Translations under genes and position numbers: made by a program
The notes under the pieces: model-generated
What the model was told of the DNA's origin: nothing
Seen by the model: only the letters and a program-made list of their open reading frames with translations
The model's database searches: none
Part shown: piece after piece, positions 26,772 to 34,617 of the stretch
Numbering within the stretch: the stretch's first letter is position 1
Layout of the letters: every line of letters starts with the position of its first letter
Source: Nostoc sp. JL33
GTDB taxonomy: Bacteria > Cyanobacteriota > Cyanobacteriia > Cyanobacteriales > Nostocaceae
NCBI RefSeq assembly: GCF_017114985.1
Contig: NZ_JABXKP010000032.1
Coordinates: 1-37,711, forward strand
Direction of reading: 5' to 3'
DNA length: 37,711 bases

Positions 26772-26918
26772 TTAGCGAACAGCTTCTCCTCCACATCTGT
26801 CAAATGCGGGCGCTTCAGTTCCTCTTGCTGGAACTAACACATTTCCCCAGACTTGGGCAGGAGCGCCTGTGATTTCAATGACTTGCTGATTAGTTCTCAT
26901 GTTTGTATTACCGTTCAT
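26772..26918 (-). CDS. 48-residue peptide ahead of the sigma-like gene
   Basis: An ATG at 26918 with AGGTGAGG seven bases upstream opens a 48-residue frame: MNGNTNMRTNQQVIEITGAP then AQVWGNVLVPARGTEAPAFD and RCGGEAVR. It lies between the XRE regulator and the sigma-like gene on the same strand. The good ribosome-binding site and protein-like composition argue that it is translated. No signal peptide or known motif. It could be a small regulator or the remnant of a larger protein. Confidence 0.5.
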   Translation of the reverse strand: MNGNTNMRTNQQVIEITGAPAQVWGNVLVPARGTEAPAFDRCGGEAVR

Positions 26919-27028
26919 TAGATGCCTCACCTGATGTTTAAAATTGCAATCAACAGTTGGATATAAAAACTACAACAAGTGGGCTATTAGAGCTATACTT
27001 ACCGCTCACACAGAAACTGAGTAAATAA

Positions 27029-27295
27029 CTAATTCGGTAAATACTTAGCTAATAAACCCTGACCCTGAGTGCCCATCTCATCAAGCTTCTGCTCAATAAG
27101 CTTCATCGCCATCGGCGACGGTTTAGAGCGTCCATTTTCCCAACGGTTAATTGTTGTATATGTCACACCGAGAGTGGCTGCAAACTGTTCTTGCGTTAAC
27201 CCAGCCAAAAGTCGCAAATCACGAATGATATGCCCTACCTGTGGCTGTTTGATAGCCAAGGGTTTTTTGATAGTCATTGAGCAAACTTGACCCAA
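27029..27295 (-). CDS. XRE-family HTH regulator
   Basis: An 88-residue single-domain DNA-binding protein. The helix-turn-helix is LTQEQFAATLGVTYTTINRW with ENGRSKPSP following. It may start at the inner Met (MTIKKPLAIK, 27277). It is the first gene of the minus-strand series leading to the sigma-like, DUF1822 and CHAT genes, 110 bp before the peptide gene. It could be the local repressor of that series. Confidence 0.85.
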   Translation of the reverse strand: MGQVCSMTIKKPLAIKQPQVGHIIRDLRLLAGLTQEQFAATLGVTYTTINRWENGRSKPSPMAMKLIEQKLDEMGTQGQGLLAKYLPN

Positions 27296-27625
27296 TAACT
27301 TAAGTAGCTAATGCTATATTATTTGTCACATTTTAGTCATGCGGAATCGCAATAAACCTCAATGTATATCCGTAATGATGAAAAATATGTAAAATTATTT
27401 GCTCTGAGTAGGAATATTTTTTAAGTAATTTTGAACCTAAATTCTTAGAGGAAAATGACTTATTCATAGGGTAATAGATGCGAGCGCACCCTTAAACTGG
27501 TTAATGCACAGCTCTGTTTATTGAAATATAATTGTGTAGGGTGATTTATTTTTCTCATGCAAATTTAACCCTAACTTATCTGAATGCAACCTATACTTTA
27601 GCTGTATTTTCTAACAAAGAATTTT
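27296..27625. other. AT-rich gap between divergent units
   Basis: No gene. It should hold the promoter for the minus-strand regulatory series on its left side. AT-rich with no clear repeats. Confidence 0.6.
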
Positions 27626-27775
27626 ATGCTGAAGTTACATTCTTTCGCTAAGTTTTCTTTATTGACAGCATTATCAACAATCCTGATTTGGCAGTACTCA
27701 GCTTTTGCTTGGAATAAAGCTGGATACATGGTTAGCAGAACATCGGATGAGCTTGGCAGGCTACCGTCTAGCTGA
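27626..27775 (+). pseudogene. S1/P1 nuclease N-terminal remnant
   Basis: A 49-codon frame with a signal peptide (KFSLLTALSTILIWQYSAFA) followed by WNKAGYMVS, then unrelated residues and a stop. Secreted S1/P1-type nucleases begin at the mature N-terminus with Trp and a WNKAGHMVS-like stretch, where Trp and His bind zinc; here the His is Tyr. The rest of the enzyme (about 250 residues) is gone. It is probably the stump of a deleted gene. Confidence 0.55.
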
Positions 27776-27830
27776 TGTGTTTAATAAACTGTTCGGCAAG
27801 TGATAAAAGATATACAATCTCTTTTGTTCT

Positions 27831-27857
27831 CCACCTACATGATATGGGTGGTTTTTG
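27831..27857 (+). terminator. Possible rho-independent terminator
   Basis: CCACCTACATGATATGGGTGG followed by TTTTTG: a short five- to seven-base-pair stem, a loop and a T-run, about 55 bp after the S1/P1 remnant on the plus strand. Confidence 0.45.
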
Positions 27858-27886
27858 ATTTTACTAGAGCGATTACCGCGCTTTGA

Positions 27887-28204
27887 GAGCGATCGCTACT
27901 TCCTCCATCCCCAGATTTCCGCTCATCAGCACCCCATCACCAGCAACCATATCCTGTGACCCGCCAAGGAAGAAGCTCAAAATCGGGGATACCGTCTGTG
28001 ATACGTTGGCTGATGCTAATTTCTAACCTTTGTAATGCCAACTTCAAGATTATTCGTTTTTTGCGTAAAGTACGAAACTTGAGGTGACTAGTATTGTATA
28101 ACGGTATTTGCTATGGATAAACCGGGGAAAACAATAAAAGTCTCCTATATAATTTACTTTTATCAAAAACTGCCCTAGACGAAAGCTAAGGCAGTTTTAT
28201 ATTG
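27887..28204. repeat. 318-bp direct repeat, copy 1
   Basis: Matches 37296-37614 in the same orientation. The part from about 28030 to 28165 is nearly identical; the left part is more diverged. On the minus strand the left part reads like protein (SPILSFFLGGSQDMVAGDGV, LMSGNLGMEEVAIALKAR, stop) with no start codon. The right end carries a hairpin. No transposon-type ends are seen. It may be a duplicated gene remnant with its leader, or a small RNA gene. Confidence 0.75.
28166..28198 (+). terminator. Terminator-like hairpin of repeat copy 1
   Basis: AAAACTGCCCTAG and CTAAGGCAGTTTT pair into a 13-bp stem with one mismatch, with A and T runs at the base, so it could end transcription in either direction. 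The copy at 37576-37608 has a different tip that still pairs. Confidence 0.6.
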
Positions 28205-28415
28205 CACGGTAGAAGCTCTTGGAACGAGTGTCAGGAGTGAGTTGAAGAATTCATCAGTTCCATTCGCAATAAGCAAACATTTTATCGGCGATTTTAAAGG
28301 CTCTGCTTGTTATACAGCAACCGCTTTAGTTTCTTGGCTGCCCTTAAAAAAAAATCAGCAAGAAACGTGGCTATATGCAAGTATTCGCATAATGGAGACT
28401 GGAACTTTTCAATGT

Positions 28416-29477
28416 TTAATTAATGGAACCAGGTCTAACACGGTCTAGTTCCTTTGTATTGTGAAAGCAAGTACGAGTCAAAGTAGCTTTTCTCAAATCT
28501 GCACTTTTAAGAGTAGCTCCTGTAAAATTAGCGTCAGTTAAATCGGCACTGCGGAAACTTGTTCCTTTAAAAGCTGCAAAAGAGATTGTTATCTTACGAA
28601 TCAAGGCATATTTCTGATCTCCTTTCAATACTAGCATACTGGTAATAATGCTTGATACTTCTAAGGGGACGGCTACAGAATCGGCTCTGCCAGAGGTAAC
28701 GAAGGCTTTAGGTTCAGCAAAGGCTAAAGTGACAACAAAGGCGAAAGCTCTGGGTTCAGCAAAGGCTAAGGTAAAGGTAAAGGCAACCATTAAGGCTAAG
28801 ACAACAGCTACGGACTCGGCTGTGCTAGAGGTGACAGCGAAGGCTAATGCAAAGACAAAGGTTAAGGTGGTAAAGACAGCAAGGCAACCAGCGAAGGCGA
28901 TAACTAAGCCTCCGATTACGTTTAAGGCTCCAGCAAAGGAGAAGGCTAAGACGACAACTATGGCTATGGCTATGGCTTTGGCTCTGGCTTTAGCAACTGC
29001 AAAGGCTAAGGTGACAGTAAAGACGATACATAAGGCGGCAGCGGAGCTTTTTCCGGCGATGGCAAAGCAGGTTAAGGCTCCGGCGAAGAGGATAACTAAG
29101 CCTTCAGCGACAGATCTAGCTGAATTTAACCTTTGGCGATTAATTATAACTATAAAGACAATAATTACTAATATTAAAGTAGTCCAGCCCAAAACCTGAG
29201 TTGATAAATTTGAATTATCAAATATAGAACTTATTAACGCTCCAACAAAAACCGATAAAAATCCTGCCAACCCGCATATTAAACAACAAACAAGCACCAA
29301 AAACGTTGCCCACCGCTTCTGTAATCCAGCTTGAGCATGGCTGAAGTTTGCACCTTTTAAGTTAGCACCAGTAAAATTAGCTCCCCGGATATCTGCCTGA
29401 CTGAAGTTCGCACCCTCAAGGTTCTGGCCTTGAAATGATTTACCTCTAAGATTTTGTCCTGAATAATCTCGTAGCAT
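28416..29477 (-). CDS. Pentapeptide-repeat membrane protein, C-terminus probably cut
   Basis: 353 residues from the ATG at 29477 (a TTG at 29519 would add 14). Pentapeptide repeats open the protein (NLRGKSFQGQNLEGANFSQA, GANFTGANLKGANF) and recur near the end (TSFRSADLTDANFTGATLKS). Between them lies a long hydrophobic region with about eight membrane segments rich in Ala, Val and Phe, partly repetitive (LAFAEPRAF, LAFAEPKAF). Relatives I know continue past LDRVRPG with more repeats, while here PGSIN ends the frame, so the C-terminus may have been lost. The function of these cyanobacterial proteins is unknown. No strong ribosome-binding site precedes the ATG. Confidence 0.75.
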   Translation of the reverse strand: MLRDYSGQNLRGKSFQGQNLEGANFSQADIRGANFTGANLKGANFSHAQAGLQKRWATFLVLVCCLICGLAGFLSVFVGALISSIFDNSNLSTQVLGWTTLILVIIVFIVIINRQRLNSARSVAEGLVILFAGALTCFAIAGKSSAAALCIVFTVTLAFAVAKARAKAIAIAIVVVLAFSFAGALNVIGGLVIAFAGCLAVFTTLTFVFALAFAVTSSTAESVAVVLALMVAFTFTLAFAEPRAFAFVVTLAFAEPKAFVTSGRADSVAVPLEVSSIITSMLVLKGDQKYALIRKITISFAAFKGTSFRSADLTDANFTGATLKSADLRKATLTRTCFHNTKELDRVRPGSIN

Positions 29478-29678
29478 AATTAGAATAGAAAATTGGGATG
29501 AACTATTCGAGCAACTCAATGCAAAAGAATGCTGCTAATGTAGCAAAATCGGTTTGGTTAGGTGTTGGGGAAAAATATATAAGGTACAGTGCTAAGTTGT
29601 TTGACCTTTCCCCACCAAAAACGAAAATAAACAAGCATTCCAACTTTCTAACAAAAGACGTTGTAGCACTCACCAGTG

Positions 29679-29830
29679 CTAAAACTTTTTGAGCAACTGC
29701 ATCGCTTCTTGATAAGATTTATATTTTCTTGTTCTTGAAACAAGTGAGCAGCTTTTTGTAAATCTGCCAGTGCACCTTGCTTATCTCCCAAGACATAATG
29801 AAGAAACCCTCGGCTGTAGTAGGCATATAA
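29679..29830 (-). pseudogene. TPR-protein C-terminal fragment with frameshift
   Basis: The frame carries a TPR unit (YYSRGFLHYVLGDKQGALAD then LQKAAHLFQEQENIN). The next frame supplies the expected ending SYQEAMQLLKKF and stop at 29679. An in-frame TAG sits just upstream at 29831-29833. It is the last piece of a larger tetratricopeptide protein. Confidence 0.6.
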
Positions 29831-30143
29831 CTATAGTGACTTCTAAATATTAATCAGTTGAAAAAGCTGTGTTTTATGTATCAACTGTTATTTCTTTACA
29901 AATATTTAACGACAGGTTATTTCGCCTCAGCGATCACTGCCCATGAATTATGTTCGTTATGACGAAGTGTTGTGTTAGACCTGAAGAATCTAAAAATTGT
30001 AGAAACCAACGAAAGGATTCAGGGGCTTGCGTTGAAGTTAACGTAAATGGTGAGAATATCTACTAAAATCATAAAATATAAAGATGAATAGCTAATTACA
30101 TAAGCGCTGGAGCATACCTGTCATAAACTCAATTAAATCTTGT
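29831..30143. other. Gap without a recognisable gene
   Basis: AT-rich; no protein-like frames or clear repeats seen. It should include the promoter of the gene at 30144. Confidence 0.55.
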
Positions 30144-30944
30144 ATGCAAAACATATATTCTGCAACGCCTATGAACGAGCCAAGTCGGATCACAATATCT
30201 TATTCTTCTTCAATTATTGGTTTCGAGAAATCTAACAACGGCTGGGATCGTTACCTGATAATCGGAAACAAACGAGCTTATCATCTTGGGAATGTCTGCG
30301 GAACTTGCGCCTTCTTTTTTAAACGGCTAGAGAGTGCCAATGACAGTATTTGTGCCGCAACGATTGCAGAACGGCTTAATAGTGGGATTGACATTATTGA
30401 TCCTGCATTTACTTCTATTCTAAGCCAAATCCTTCCAACAGGAACTTACTATGTCAACTTTTCAACGGTACTTCCACGCCTGATTGCACCCGGACATCCT
30501 GACGATTATTTTGTTCAAGAGCAGGTTGCTTTGTGGGGCATTGATGCGTTACCACCGCATCAGCCGCATGTTAGTTACTATCGTAGTCACTCCCTGGCAC
30601 TGGGCGAACATCGTCAACTTTTCGAGTTTGTCATTCCCCTGTTTCCTGTCACAAAGCTGGATCAACTCAGAGTGGTACATTATCAGGATGAAATAGCGCA
30701 TGGTGGGCAACCAACGGCATTTGCTGTCTCTGTTTTGGACATTAAGCAGCCAGCCGTTTGGCAGGGCAATCCTGAGACTACTGAGCATTGGTGTTTAGCT
30801 CACTATTTATTGGATGGCCACCATAAAATATATGCCGCAGCGCAGACCAACAAGCCACTCAATTTAGTGTCATTCCTGGCAGTTGGTGAAAGTTTGGCAT
30901 CTGAAGAGGAAATCAAGTCGGCTCTGACTGATCTTACTCGATAA
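30144..30944 (+). CDS. Unknown protein with a ParB-like DGHHK motif
   Basis: 266 residues, soluble. The N-terminal part is beta-rich with Cys and aromatic clusters (HLGNVCGTCAFFFKRLESAN). The C-terminal part has LDGHHKIYAAAQTNKPLNLV, which resembles the DGxHRxxAA motif of ParB/sulfiredoxin-fold nucleotide-binding domains. Two Met starts are possible (30144 and 30171). The gene stands alone with remnants on both sides. I do not recognise the family and propose no reaction; nucleotide binding is a possibility only. Confidence 0.65.
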   Translation: MQNIYSATPMNEPSRITISYSSSIIGFEKSNNGWDRYLIIGNKRAYHLGNVCGTCAFFFKRLESANDSICAATIAERLNSGIDIIDPAFTSILSQILPTGTYYVNFSTVLPRLIAPGHPDDYFVQEQVALWGIDALPPHQPHVSYYRSHSLALGEHRQLFEFVIPLFPVTKLDQLRVVHYQDEIAHGGQPTAFAVSVLDIKQPAVWQGNPETTEHWCLAHYLLDGHHKIYAAAQTNKPLNLVSFLAVGESLASEEEIKSALTDLTR

Positions 30945-31024
30945 GACTACATCTACTGGTAATCCTTATTGTTTTTACTAATGCTTGCCCAGCCAAAGTT
31001 GCTTACCCTTTCCTTTGTAAGTAG

Positions 31025-31450
31025 CTAGACATGATTAAATATAAAACGCTCAACGGAGTAATTATTTTTGTCAGCCCTATTTTGAATAGCATGAATCACA
31101 GCAAGCGCAAGTTCATACTCATCATCAAAAATTTGTGAACAAAGCTCGTCACGTTTGAGATGCAGCCACTCATCTTCAATACGGTTCATTTGCGGCGAGT
31201 AAGGTGGCAGGAAAAAAATGTACAAGCCTTGTTGTTGCCAGCGTTGCCAGTGTTGTTGAACTGTTTTGCTACGATGAAATAATGCTCCATCCTGAATAAG
31301 GACAGTTATTTGACCCGTTTGTTCAAGACGCTGTTGAGCGAAATTTGCAAGCCATTCGAGTAGTTGCAAATAACGTTCGCTATTGAAACCACCGACTACA
31401 GCTCCATATTCAAAACTTTGCTGCGGTTCCCAAACACCAAGAACACTAGA
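31025..31450 (-). pseudogene. IS630-family transposase, C-terminal fragment
   Basis: About 140 residues of an IS630-type DDE domain: SSVLGVWEPQQSFEYGAVVG, VLIQDGALFHRSKTV with the second Asp, and FFLPPYSPQMNRIEDEWLHL with the last Glu. The N-terminal HTH and the first Asp are missing. The frame is cut exactly where the ISKra4-type element begins (31451). The nominal ATG lies in the IS end. Confidence 0.8.
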
Positions 31451-32670
31451 GAGCAACGCGATTTTGTGAGGTTGGGTGAAAAAGGTGCGATGCCTTCGGC
31501 GGGCGCAGCCATCGCTAAAACTTACATTTGTGTATGAGGTAATTTTATTTGCAATCTAAATACGTAATTACACGAGAAATCATCTTGATGAGATATCTCA
31601 AAAAGATTGCTAGTAAATTATTTGACGATTATTTCCAAATATGTCTGCAATAATTATTTAAAAATTGGTATCAATTATAGCAGCAAATAACTGAAATGCC
31701 GACTTGAAGTATAAAATTTATCAGGCACTTTGGGGTTTGATAAACGAATTAAAGATAGAATCAGAAAAATTATCCCAACTTTTAGCTATCCATTGACAAC
31801 GGAGGTGCAACATAATTTCTGCGTTATCTTGAAGCCAAAACTTACTATTACCTTTCATCCGTAAATTAACAACTTGACGAATTAAACTTTCAACAGCACC
31901 ACTACCAAGAGGAAGTTTTTCCGATGCAACTTCATTATATTTTAAAAGCCTCCGTCGGTAAGCTTTTAAAATATAGTTTCGCTCTCGTACCAAAATTTTA
32001 AGACGCTCTCCAATTGCCCCAGAGATAAATTCATCCATGTTTCTGATTAAATTTAGTGTTTGACCTTTCTTTAAAGTTTTTCGCGCCTTTTTAAACCATT
32101 GTTGTCTCTCATTATTTGTGCTAAATGCAGCATCAGCAAAGTCTTGTAAATGTGATGCTGCGTGATAAAAGTCTAATAATTGACAAGTGTCAGGTGGGCA
32201 TTTTAACTTTTTTAGTAAAGGAGGAATGTGTATCCATATCCACTCTGCACCGTCCGCAATTAATAAAACCTGTTTTGCCTGACTAATTCCTAAACTAACC
32301 AAGTACATCTCTAATATCTGTAAAAATGCTTGATATCCTGAATACGTCCGATCATTGGTAATCGGAATTTCTCCATTGATAACCTTTTCACCATCGTCAT
32401 TTACTACATAAATTGTTAATAACTTTGGCTCAATCCCTTCTCCTGTAAAGCCTAAACGATTAGTCTTCACCTTACGCCTTCCCTTATTATTAATCCGAAT
32501 CCTAGTACGACCGCCATCCACAGCAATGACAACACGTTGGTCTTTCAGAACATTACTTGTAGCTAAACTGCCCAGAGCTAAACTTGTTAATATATTTATA
32601 TTGTACTTAAACATATTTATTAGCGATCGCACCTTTTTCACCCAACCTCACAAAATCGCGTTGCTCCCCT
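31451..32670 (-). mobile_element. ISKra4-type insertion sequence
   Basis: About 1.22 kb with perfect inner inverted ends GAGCAACGCGATTTTGTGAG continuing GTTGGGTGAAAAAGGTGCGA (31451 onward and complement near 32628-32666). The right end keeps GGGG outside GAGC; the left does not. No matching target duplication is visible, and the two flanks are unrelated (IS630 fragment left, short coding tail right), so the element has been through a rearrangement. A small dispersed repeat (GCGATGCCTTCGGCGGGCGC, near 31488) follows the left end. Confidence 0.85.
31721..32641 (-). CDS. ISKra4-type transposase, short at the N-terminus
   Basis: 306 residues with the DDE core: first Asp in VVIAVDGGRTRIRINNKG, second in VLLIADGAEWIWIHIPPLLK, Glu in LPLGSGAVESLIRQVVNLRM. 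ISKra4 transposases usually have 100 or more extra N-terminal residues with cysteine motifs; here the frame begins with a GTG inside the inverted end (VKKVRSLINMFKYN), so the N-terminal domain has been deleted. All three catalytic residues remain. Activity is doubtful without the DNA-binding part. The related MITE at 7038-7187 shows that this family has moved DNA in this genome. Confidence 0.85.
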   Translation of the reverse strand: MKKVRSLINMFKYNINILTSLALGSLATSNVLKDQRVVIAVDGGRTRIRINNKGRRKVKTNRLGFTGEGIEPKLLTIYVVNDDGEKVINGEIPITNDRTYSGYQAFLQILEMYLVSLGISQAKQVLLIADGAEWIWIHIPPLLKKLKCPPDTCQLLDFYHAASHLQDFADAAFSTNNERQQWFKKARKTLKKGQTLNLIRNMDEFISGAIGERLKILVRERNYILKAYRRRLLKYNEVASEKLPLGSGAVESLIRQVVNLRMKGNSKFWLQDNAEIMLHLRCQWIAKSWDNFSDSIFNSFIKPQSA

Positions 32671-32735
32671 TACAGTTTCCAGAGAAGGTATATGAGCATA
32701 TCTCTGAATATCATGAACATAAAGCAGATAGCTAA
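32671..32735 (+). pseudogene. Short coding tail after the IS
   Basis: The plus-strand frame leaving the IS reads QFPEKVYEHISEYHEHKADS and stops at 32735, six bases before the next gene. The composition is protein-like and the tight spacing suggests the tail of an upstream partner of the SDR gene, cut by the IS. Family unknown. Confidence 0.35.
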
Positions 32736-32741
32736 AAACTG

Positions 32742-33545
32742 ATGATTAACCAAAAAGTTGTTCTAGTTACAGGTGCATCATCTGGGTTTGGGCAGTTAAT
32801 TGCTCAAAAACTGGCTGCTGTAGGGTACTGTGTTTTTGGTACGAGTCGCAAACAACATTCAGCCTCACAAGGTGTGGAAATGTTGACATTAGATGTTGCC
32901 TCTGATTCTTCAATACAATCGTGTATTAATCAGTTGCTCACACGGACTAACCGCATAGATATACTTGTGAATAATGCTGGACAAATTCATGCCAGCATGA
33001 TTGAGGAAACTTCTTTAGAACAAGCCAAGGAGATTTTTGAGACGAACTTTTGGGGTGTTGTACGTGTTACTAATGCTGTCTTGCCCTTTATGAGACAGCA
33101 GCGTAACGGGCATATTATCAATATGAGTTCAGTGGCGGGGCTGATCGGCGCACCCGGTCAAGGTTTTTACTCTGCAAGTAAGTTTGCACTTGAAGGTTAT
33201 AGCGAAGCATTAAGCGTAGAACTAGACCCGTTCAATATCAAAGTGTCTTTAGTTGAGCCTGGCTACTTCAAGACCAACTTCAACCTAGCCATGTTACAGC
33301 CTGCCACAATACATAGTGATTATGACACTGTACGCGATCTAATTTCCTCATCTGTCCAGGGCGCAATTGCACAAGGTGACAATCCTGACAAGGTTGCAAA
33401 AGCAATTACTCGTATTGTTTCAAGCCAGTCACCACGATTACGCTACCGTGTTGGCAATGAGGCACAATGGTTGCCTCGCTTAAGAGCGATACTACCTGAT
33501 AAGCTGTTTCGCTTTGGTGCGCGTAAACGGTTGAACCTGCCTTAA
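32742..33545 (+). CDS. SDR-family oxidoreductase 4
   Basis: Classical SDR of 267 residues: VLVTGASSGFGQLIAQKL, NNAGQIH, catalytic Ser in INMSSVAG and YSASK for Tyr and Lys. The C-terminus is longer and basic (LRAILPDKLFRFGARKRLNL), as in retinol-dehydrogenase-like members. It is unlinked to the AraC cluster 13 kb away. The substrate is unknown. Confidence 0.9.
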   Translation: MINQKVVLVTGASSGFGQLIAQKLAAVGYCVFGTSRKQHSASQGVEMLTLDVASDSSIQSCINQLLTRTNRIDILVNNAGQIHASMIEETSLEQAKEIFETNFWGVVRVTNAVLPFMRQQRNGHIINMSSVAGLIGAPGQGFYSASKFALEGYSEALSVELDPFNIKVSLVEPGYFKTNFNLAMLQPATIHSDYDTVRDLISSSVQGAIAQGDNPDKVAKAITRIVSSQSPRLRYRVGNEAQWLPRLRAILPDKLFRFGARKRLNLP

Positions 33546-33615
33546 ACCACACCATGATTTAACTTGGTAACTAATTCGGAACTCCAGTTGCTCTCCACAG
33601 TAGTAATATATGGCA

Positions 33616-33777
33616 CTAAGGGCTGGCTGGAGTTACTGATGGCAGTGCGGGTGATGGCGCTCCTGGTGGTGCAGTTGTTGGAGGCTCTGTAGCAGGCTGA
33701 CAGGCCCCTATAAGTACACTTAGCCCAAAAGCTGAAATTAGAAAAATAAATCTTTTGTTCACCATTCTTCTTTGCAT
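33616..33777 (-). CDS. Small lipoprotein
   Basis: 53 residues from the ATG at 33777, or 49 from the inner ATG at 33765. A basic N-terminus (QRRMVNKR) and hydrophobic stretch (FIFLISAFGLSVLIGAC) end in a lipobox (LIGAC), followed by a Pro/Thr/Ala-rich tail. This is a standard small lipoprotein layout with no other motif. Function unknown. Confidence 0.6.
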   Translation of the reverse strand: MQRRMVNKRFIFLISAFGLSVLIGACQPATEPPTTAPPGAPSPALPSVTPASP

Positions 33778-33824
33778 AACTTACTTGAGTATTAGTAAAT
33801 CTTATCTAAAAATATCGCTATATA

Positions 33825-33944
33825 ATGCTGAGTGCTCCGGTTGATCGACGCGCACGGCAAGAGTTGGAGTTGAACCTTATTTTGAAGTGGCGCAGTCCAT
33901 TTAATAAGGAGAACTGGGAGCGCTGGGGCCAGCCTTTTGGGTAG
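33825..33944 (+). CDS. Possible 39-residue peptide
   Basis: ATG to TAG, reading MLSAPVDRRARQELELNLIL then KWRSPFNKENWERWGQPFG. The Trp-rich, basic composition is protein-like, but there is no clear ribosome-binding site and no known family. It may be the end of a lost gene. It converges on the HU gene. Confidence 0.3.
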   Translation: MLSAPVDRRARQELELNLILKWRSPFNKENWERWGQPFG

Positions 33945-33961
33945 GGTGGCTTACTTATGCT

Positions 33962-34258
33962 TTATGGCGCTACTTTTTCTTTAAACAGTTTCCCAGCAGA
34001 AAACGCAGGCACTCTAGTGGCTGGAATGGTCATTCGCTCATTGGTTTTGGGATTACGCCCTGAGCGTTCACAGCGATACCTTCGGCACACTTCGTGAACG
34101 CGTCGCTCGAATGAGCCAAAACCAATAAGCGTTACTTTATCCCCATTCGCTACAGTCTCAGTAACTACTGACAAAAGAGCACTAATGACTTCATCAGCTT
34201 GCTTTTTTGTGATGTTGGTCTTTGCTGCTACAGCATCCACTAGTTCACATGAGTTCAT
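33962..34258 (-). CDS. HU-family DNA-binding protein with an enlarged arm
   Basis: A 98-residue histone-like HU protein. The body is standard: LVDAVAAKTNITKKQADEVI, DKVTLIGFGSFE and PATRVPAFSAGKLFKEKVAP. The loop at the base of the DNA-binding arm is abnormal. Typical cyanobacterial HU has about eight residues between GSFE and GRNPKT; here there are 15 (RRVHEVCRRYRCERS). The extra DNA is a small palindromic repeat (arms GCGTTCAC/GTGAACGC, 34064-34101) inserted without breaking the frame. It adds basic residues and two Cys at the base of the arm. Whether DNA bending survives is unknown. Confidence 0.88.
   Translation of the reverse strand: MNSCELVDAVAAKTNITKKQADEVISALLSVVTETVANGDKVTLIGFGSFERRVHEVCRRYRCERSGRNPKTNERMTIPATRVPAFSAGKLFKEKVAP
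34064..34101. repeat. Small palindromic repeat inserted in the HU gene
   Basis: GCGTTCAC (34064-34071) and GTGAACGC (34094-34101) flank CGATACCTTCGGCAC-type sequence. Related degenerate sequences occur near 7661 (GCGATGCCGAAGGC) and 31488 (GCGATGCCTTCGGC). This suggests a dispersed family. Confidence 0.6.
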
Positions 34259-34617
34259 AAATCACCTTGAAGTCTTGTTTTGAAAAGGAAATTTACTTTA
34301 CCATTACTACCTTTTGTGAGGATAGGGGGAAAACGACTAACAATCAAGCAGCACACGAAAGTTAACAATGGACGCCTATTCCTGTGGCGACTTTCAATTA
34401 AGGGCAAAGCCAGTTGAGTTTTGAGTTTCAGGAGAGCATCTACTGTAGTTAAACAGCAAATCTACAGTTTGGGCTTTTTTCAGGCGATTTCTGCGGCTTT
34501 GCACAAGGTTTACTATGAGAGCAAACACAGCATCATTCTCAGCTTGAACATTTAGTTAGCCAAGGTGTGATTAAGTTGACTGGTTAGCAGTCGCCAGCCT
34601 TGCGAGTAACAAAAATT
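34259..34617. other. Gap with no recognisable gene
   Basis: Contains the HU gene leader on its left side. No clear repeats or protein-like frames. Confidence 0.55.

Noticed and set aside
28648..29199. Long plus-strand frame rich in Lys and Ala, histone-H1-like
   Set aside because: It is the antisense of the hydrophobic Ala/Val/Phe-rich core of the pentapeptide membrane protein; the minus strand has clear pentapeptide repeats at both ends.
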